A stretch of DNA of 22,617 nucleotides from Chrysochromulina tobinii. Taxonomy: Eukaryota; Haptophyta; Prymnesiales; Chrysochromulinaceae. The notes beneath the pieces were generated by a model. The model was given only the letters and a program-made list of their open reading frames with translations. It had not been told where the DNA came from and searched no databases. Shown one piece after another: positions 17,812 to 22,617 of this stretch (within the stretch, counting starts at the first letter, position 1; each line of letters starts with the position of its first letter). The position numbers and the translations under genes were made by a program. The stretch covers positions 1-22,617 of the forward strand of contig JWZX01001685.1 of the NCBI GenBank assembly GCA_001275005.1, written 5' to 3'.

Positions 17812-18882
17812 ATGAAGTCCACCACTCGTCTGGAGGCGCCGACTAAGGTGGCCACCGTCATCGGCACCGTCATCGACGAGAACATGTGGCGACATGCATG
17901 CGTGTTTGTGCAACAGCTCGTATCGGTGGGCACTTCGCTACCTATCGTCATTTTCAACCTCACCGCTTTGCCCACCGGAGCTGTGACACTGCTGCACTCC
18001 CTCGGCAGTACTGTTCATTCGCTCGATCCGCCGATGCCCATGCCGCAAGAATTTGGCTCTCCGCTGCTTTCACGACCGCTGATGACGCCGAGCGGCTCGC
18101 CCGTGCTGAAACGCTATGCGCCGTTTGCGAAGCTTGCCGTCTGGGGTCAAACGCGCTGGTCCAAGATTGTGCTGCTCGATGTAGACGTGATGCTGCTGCA
18201 CAACATAGACGAAATGGGGTCTTTCCCCGCAGACACGTTTGCGCCCGAGACGTGCAACAATGTCAAGCCCGAGCGCTGTGCGCCAGGGCCAAGTCCCAAA
18301 ATCACGACGCTCGGTTTCAACGCGGGCGTGATGGTCATCGGCCCATCGGCGCGTCGCTTCGCGTCGATGAGCGCCTTTGCGACGCAGCATATTGGCGCGC
18401 TCCTCCGCGCGGCCAAGACTAGGAACGAAGCGGCCGACGTTGAGAACCGTTACCTCGCGTATCCGGAGCAGAGTTTCCTAAAGCGGTATTGGCCTATTGT
18501 GATGAAGTCCACCATCGAAGGTGGCGGCCGTACTCGTCAAGGCTACGATTGGCAGTGGCGTGAGAGCCGAGAGCATGGCGCGGACTGCACGCCGACGTCC
18601 GAGGAAGGCTGCGGTACCACCAATTTCATGTCGCGCGTGTACAACGCGCGGCCCTTCGACTGCTCGACTAATTGCTCAAAGGATTACCTCGACAAGGTGA
18701 AGGTGGTGCACTTCACGTGTAGCTTCAAGCCGTGGAGCGCGCCGCGCTCGATCAAGCCTTGCGAGGCCGCGTGGACCAACCGATGGATTGCCGCGAAAGC
18801 GGCGGTGTGCGAGCGCGCGAGGACGTTAGGAGTGGAGCAGGAGGCGGGATGCGTTCTTTATCGGAACTCGAGTTTCGGATAA
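17812..18882 (+). CDS. Glycosyltransferase family 8, glycogenin-like
   Basis: This single-exon protein has 356 residues with the GT8 order of motifs: LKRYAPFAKLAVW (99-111), the metal-binding DxD in LLDVDVMLLHNID (121-133), FNAGVMV (169-175), PEQSFL (218-223) and VVHFTCSFKPW (298-308), equivalent to HFxGxxKPW of glycogenins. The family transfers a sugar from a UDP-sugar with retention of configuration. No signal peptide or membrane anchor is visible at this start, so a cytosolic glycogenin-like role is possible, but Cys residues in the C-terminal third (C260, C267, C284, C288, C303, C317) hint at disulfides, in which case a targeting exon may be missing. The start follows in-frame stops; an upstream exon cannot be excluded. 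The acceptor substrate is unknown. Confidence 0.85.
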   Translation: MKSTTRLEAPTKVATVIGTVIDENMWRHACVFVQQLVSVGTSLPIVIFNLTALPTGAVTLLHSLGSTVHSLDPPMPMPQEFGSPLLSRPLMTPSGSPVLKRYAPFAKLAVWGQTRWSKIVLLDVDVMLLHNIDEMGSFPADTFAPETCNNVKPERCAPGPSPKITTLGFNAGVMVIGPSARRFASMSAFATQHIGALLRAAKTRNEAADVENRYLAYPEQSFLKRYWPIVMKSTIEGGGRTRQGYDWQWRESREHGADCTPTSEEGCGTTNFMSRVYNARPFDCSTNCSKDYLDKVKVVHFTCSFKPWSAPRSIKPCEAAWTNRWIAAKAAVCERARTLGVEQEAGCVLYRNSSFG

Positions 18883-19134
18883 TACGCGTTTAAGCACAGA
18901 CGATGTGAAGTAGCAAGGGTCAGTGATATTGATTGGGGCTTCAGGGTTTGCATGATGTGCACCTCATGCATGCCAACTCGAACTGAATGTCAGAGGTTGC
19001 GCCGTTCGTGCGCGTAGTGTTTCACAGCAGCACCAGGCTTGATCACACGAGACACGTGAGCCGCAGGCGGAGCTGTTGGACTTGGCGTGCGCCCCCGACG
19101 CGACGCACGCGTCTTGGCGGCCCGCCTCGCGGCG

Positions 19135-20086
19135 ATGGTCGCGACGATCGTGGCTGGGCGGCCGGTGTGCCTCTGGCTGCACGCACCTGAGCCCATCCCG
19201 GAGAACACGGAGCTCACCTTGTGGCTACGCGGGCCAAAGACCTATCGGGGCGTCATAGCAGAGCGAAACGCACCCACAAAGAACATTGAGGCACGGTTCG
19301 CTGTGCGCCTGGCGGGCGAATACGAGCTGCATGTGGAGGATGGGTTGAAACGCACGTTGCTGAGTGACAAGATCACCGTGGGCCCCGGTGCTGCGCATAC
19401 CGCGTCCTGTCGGCTCAATGCAGCGGAGGCCAGCCCAGACGGCCGCATCCAGTTGCTTCGCGCGTTTGATGCTCAGGGCAATGCGCACGTCGTGGGCGGC
19501 GTGCTCTTCGAGGCGGCCCTAGGAGGAGCGCATTGCACAGTCCACGACGAGGGCGACGGCTCGTATCGCATCCACCTGCCGCCTGCGGCCCCGTCGGGCC
19601 CGCACCAGCTGCGGCTGTGGCAGCCGAGCGAGGGCGAGGTTGCAGTGGTGGAGCTGCCGATCTTTCTGATGCGACCCGCCGAGAAGCCACCCGCGAGCGC
19701 CACGTGCACGCTCGTCGGCCAGAATGGCCGCGTCGGTCGGCCGCTCGAGCTGAGCTTCAGCCTCTTCGATGCCAAAGGCTGTCCCGCTTCGGCGACGAAC
19801 CCCGCCGTGACCTTCCGTGCCCTGCTCGGAGAACAAGAAGTGGAGCTGCAGCCAGCGGCCGAGGGCTCGAGCAGGAGCACTGTCACGCTTCGCCCGAGCA
19901 GCCCATCCACGCCCGGCACGACGCTCGGCACCACTCTGGGCAGCTCGCCCAAGACGACGCCCAAGAGCGTGCCTTCGAAGCTGAGTGGGTGGGTAGTGCC
20001 CACGCTGCCGGGCATCATGGGGCTCTGTATTTATGTGCTGCCCAACGAGAACTTACCTTATCAGGGGCAGCAGCAGCAGGGGCAGG

Positions 20087-20129
<43 letters not shown>

Positions 20130-22617
20130 CAGCAGCAGCAGCAGCAGCAGCAGCAGGGGCAGCCGTCGACTCAGCAGCGCGGCGACCGTCGATCGAGCTC
20201 GAGCGCGTCGATCGATCCGCCGCCCTCGTCGCTGCCCTCATCGGCGATGTCGACCGATCCGCCGCCCTCGTCGCTGCCCTCATCGGCGATGCTGCTCTGC
20301 AGCTGCACCGTGCACGTGCGCGCGCCGCTGCCCACGCCCTGCAGCGCGACTCTCTCTGTAGTCGCTCTCGACGCGAGTGCGCGCGTCATGGCGGGTGAGC
20401 CGCATACGCTGCGCATCCAGCTCCACGACGAGAGCGGGAAGCCGTGCGCTGCCGACGCACACGCCCCTCGCATCGAGCTGATCCCGCACATTCGCGGCAG
20501 CAATGGAGTCGCAGTGGCCGCCGCGGCGGCGGCCGTGGCGTCGTCGTGGGCGCTTGCAGGCACCGAAGGCACCAGTTTGCTTGTCGAGTCGCAGCGTGTC
20601 GCGCCGACCAAGGGGCCGGGTGCGTATGAGCTGACCTACGTGCCCATGCGCGTAGGCACTTACGAGTTGCGGGTGCGGATCGGGCCGAGGTCGGCGAGCA
20701 GCGGCAACAGCGACGGCGGCGGCGGCGGTGGCAGCGGCGGCGGTGGCAGCGGCGGTGGTGGCAGTGGCAGCGGCGGTTGCACCCCATGCCCAACCGGAGG
20801 CGACGAGCGTAGCCGCAACGCCTCCTGTACAAGGCCCAGCTCAAGTGCGAGCTCGCGCGCGAGATCGAGCGTGAGCTCGGGCGCGAGATCGAGTGTGAGC
20901 TCGGGCGCGAGATCGAGCGTGAGCTCGGCCAGCTCGGACAGCAGCAGATCGACCGAGATCTCGCCGACCGAGATCGTCCTGCGAGGCGAGCAGGACGGCG
21001 AGGACGACCAAGCGGAGGCGCTCGTGCTCGCAGCCGACGCCAACACCACGCTGGGCCCTTGGAGAATCGACGTCGGCCCAGCGCGCTTTTGCCTCAAGAC
21101 CTCACTCAGCGCAGCGACGCTCCCAGCTGAGACCTTGGAGGTGGGTAGCCCCCTCGCGGTCTGTGTGCCGCTGCTCGATCGCTTTGGCAATTGGATGCGA
21201 CCGACGGAGGCTGGTCGGCTCGGCAGCCTCCTCTCGGCAGCGCTCGTGCGCGTGCAACTCTTGCTACCGAGCGCCGTGCCGAGCGCCGTGCCGAGCGCCG
21301 AGGAGGGGGCGGACGAGAAGCTCGAGGTCGGCTCGCCACGTGGAGGCTTCCGCCCGGGCTCGGCCGCTCACGCTGCTTCCGCTGGGCGCACGCCGTCAGC
21401 CACGCCTTCGATCGACTCGCTTGGAGTCATCAAGTCGCTTGGACGACCTTCAACGGCCGCGCGGCGAGCCTCCACGGACCTCTCTATTGGCTTCAATGGA
21501 CGAGCCTCCACGGACCTCTCTATTGGCTTCAATGGACGATCCTTTTCAGCCTCTGATGCCACCCTCCCATCCGCGTCAACCTCCGCCTGGACCTCCACGC
21601 CCCGTGACGGCGCGCTCGAGCGACTCGAATGTTCTGTGGTCGTGTGCCCCTGGGTCAAGGCGCACGCGGCGCAGCTGCCCTCCCCCCCAAGTGCTAGCGC
21701 GTCCGCCCCCGCCCCCCGCGCCGTCCATGGCACGCCCCGTCTCCGCCGCGCCCTGCCGTTCGGGAGCGGCCGCGAGCCGACCGGCGGGCGCGGCGCTCAT
21801 CACGGCGCCCACCGGCCTGCGTCACCGCCCGAAAACTGCCGGCTCGACGAGCGCCGTGATGAGCGCCGCGGAGCGCTCCGCCCGGGGCGCCGTGATGAGC
21901 GCGCCTGACAGATCCGCCGCGGCGGGCGCGCCCACGACGGCGCCCGCGGCGGGCGTGCTCCCGACCCGACCTGCCCAGGACGGCGCGTTTCGCTGCTTGC
22001 CACCGAGCGACGCGCTCGCAGCCCTCGTCACCTTCGATGCCCTTGTGGCGGGCGACTTCACCCTGGCGCTCGCGTGTGCCGACGACGACGCCACGAGCGC
22101 CGCCGCCGCCGCCGCCACCGCTGGGCGCCTGACGGTGCAAGCGGGTGCGCTGGACGCAAGTCAGTGCATCGGCGAAGGGCCCGGGCTGCGCGCGTGTGTG
22201 CTTGGCGAGCCGGCGGACTTCTCCATCACGCCGCGGGATGCCAACGGCTACGTGCGCCGCATGGCCCGCGGGGCCCCCTTCCGCGTCTGCTGCATCAACG
22301 GTGCCGCGCACATTGAGTTCGCCGTCGAAGCTCGCATCGACGGCAGTTACGGCATCCGGTACACGCCGTGCGGCAGAAAGGGGGAGCAACTGCTCATACT
22401 CGCCGTCACCTTTGCAGGCAAGCCCATCCGCGGTTCGCCGTTTCGAGTGGCCGTGCTCGAGTCACCGTCCATCGCATATGCGCTCGAGACGGCGCTCAAA
22501 GAGAGGCAGGAGGCGCTCGAGACGGCGCTCGGGGGCCACTTGCCTCGAGACGCGACGGGCGCCATCGCGGGCGCCGGCGCGGGCGCCGGCGCGGGCGCCG
22601 TCGCGGCCCCCTCGATG
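19135..22617 (+). CDS. Filamin/ABP280-repeat protein, partial, with two frame breaks
   Basis: Three frames carry one protein: frame 1 from 19135 to the CAG tract near 20128, frame 3 to about 21603-21690, then frame 1 to the window end. Filamin-type immunoglobulin-like repeats are recognised by DGSYRIHLPP (about 19556-19585), GPGAYELTYVPMRVGTYEL (about 20610-20670) and, most clearly, DGSYGIRYTP...GKPIRGSPFRVAV (22333-22458). I count five or six repeats separated by polyglutamine, Gly4Ser-like, Ser/Arg and Ala/Pro/Gly-rich linkers. Filamin repeats crosslink actin or act as mechanosensing scaffolds; no actin-binding CH domain is seen, so the role is open. The ATG at 19135 is the first in frame; translation reads back to a stop at 19057, so an upstream exon is possible. 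The gene continues past the window after a Gly-Ala run. The frame breaks are introns, assembly errors or real lesions. Confidence 0.75.
20068..20156 (+). repeat. CAG trinucleotide tract interrupted by a missing A
   Basis: CAG units run through the tract with a few GGG interruptions at the start. At 20128-20129 the sequence reads CAGCAGCGCAG, as if one A had been lost from a CAG. Frame 1 encodes Gln before this point and frame 3 encodes Gln after it. Confidence 0.95.
20208..20291 (+). repeat. 42-bp x2 coding repeat
   Basis: Copies 20208-20249 and 20250-20291 differ at one base. They encode SIDPPPSSLPSSAM and STDPPPSSLPSSAM in frame 3. The repeat is a linker before a filamin-type segment. Confidence 0.95.
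20857..20928 (+). repeat. 24-bp x3 Ser/Arg coding repeat
   Basis: Three units at 20857, 20881 and 20905 encode repeated ARSSVSSG-like octapeptides in frame 3. They follow a Gly4Ser-like run at 20714-20778. Confidence 0.95.
21465..21536 (+). repeat. 36-bp x2 exact coding repeat
   Basis: Exact copies 21465-21500 and 21501-21536 encode RASTDLSIGFNG twice in frame 3. Sequence identity implies a recent duplication. Confidence 0.95.
21604..21691 (+). other. Candidate intron in the filamin-repeat gene
   Basis: Coding moves from frame 3 to frame 1 in this interval. A pyrimidine-rich acceptor (CCCTCCCCCCCAAG) ends at 21691, and GTGACG at 21604 gives the required phase. The size of 88 bp matches other introns here. 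The alternative is an extra C in the C7 run at 21682-21688, which would also switch frame. Confidence 0.4.

Noticed and set aside
19060-19134. Start of the filamin-repeat protein at the GTG at 19087
   Set aside because: A GTG start is unlikely in a nuclear eukaryotic gene; the first in-frame ATG is at 19135, or there is an upstream exon.
21694-22389. Minus-strand open frame (231 codons) near the window end
   Set aside because: It is an Arg/Gly-rich antisense shadow of frame 1, which encodes a clear filamin repeat with GSPFRVAV.

Overview
The window looks like nuclear DNA of a GC-rich unicellular eukaryote, most likely an alga. A haptophyte fits best, but the sequence alone cannot settle this. 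The evidence is short GT-AG introns (about 80-290 bp) that restore reading frames at exactly the right residues, a mitochondrial-type fatty-acid isomerase with a transit peptide, filamin-type repeats, a plant/yeast-like SLC4 (BOR-type) transporter, a very large NACHT-LRR protein, and abundant mini- and microsatellites. I see no operons, Shine-Dalgarno sites, tRNAs, rRNAs or CRISPR arrays.

Layout. (1) 141-2016 (+): a two-exon SLC4/BOR-type anion transporter. (2) 2595-10377 (-), convergent with it: a two-exon gene for a STAND/NLR-type protein of about 2,570 residues. Its order is Nudix-like, kinase-like N-lobe, HET/TIR-like segment, RRM-like segment, kinase-like C-lobe, Cys-rich patch, SH3/Tudor-like, NACHT, SH3/KOW-like, LRRs. 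(3) 10.4-13.2 kb: a gene-poor divergent interval. It holds a possible element bounded by 25-bp inverted repeats (10492-11619), microsatellites, and a 0.5-kb array of GATACATG/CATGTATC half-sites (12205-12716). (4) 13180-16467 (+): a five-exon coiled-coil protein whose introns carry minisatellites, three of them flanked by direct repeats. (5) 16663-17538 (+): enoyl-CoA delta-isomerase (ECI1-like). (6) 17812-18882 (+): a GT8 glycogenin-like glycosyltransferase. (7) 19135-22617 (+, runs off the window): a filamin-repeat protein with two frame breaks, one inside a CAG/polyglutamine tract.

The genes do not form a pathway. They are a typical eukaryotic mixture of a membrane anion transporter, a putative innate-immune receptor, a cytoskeletal-type coiled-coil protein, mitochondrial beta-oxidation, glycan synthesis and an actin-crosslinker-like repeat protein.

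The two most novel items are the NLR-like protein, which stacks several effector-like modules on one NACHT-LRR chassis, and the coiled-coil gene. Three of that gene's introns are bracketed by direct repeats of 11, 13 and 26 bp lying across the splice junctions, which is what recent intron birth by duplication or insertion would look like.
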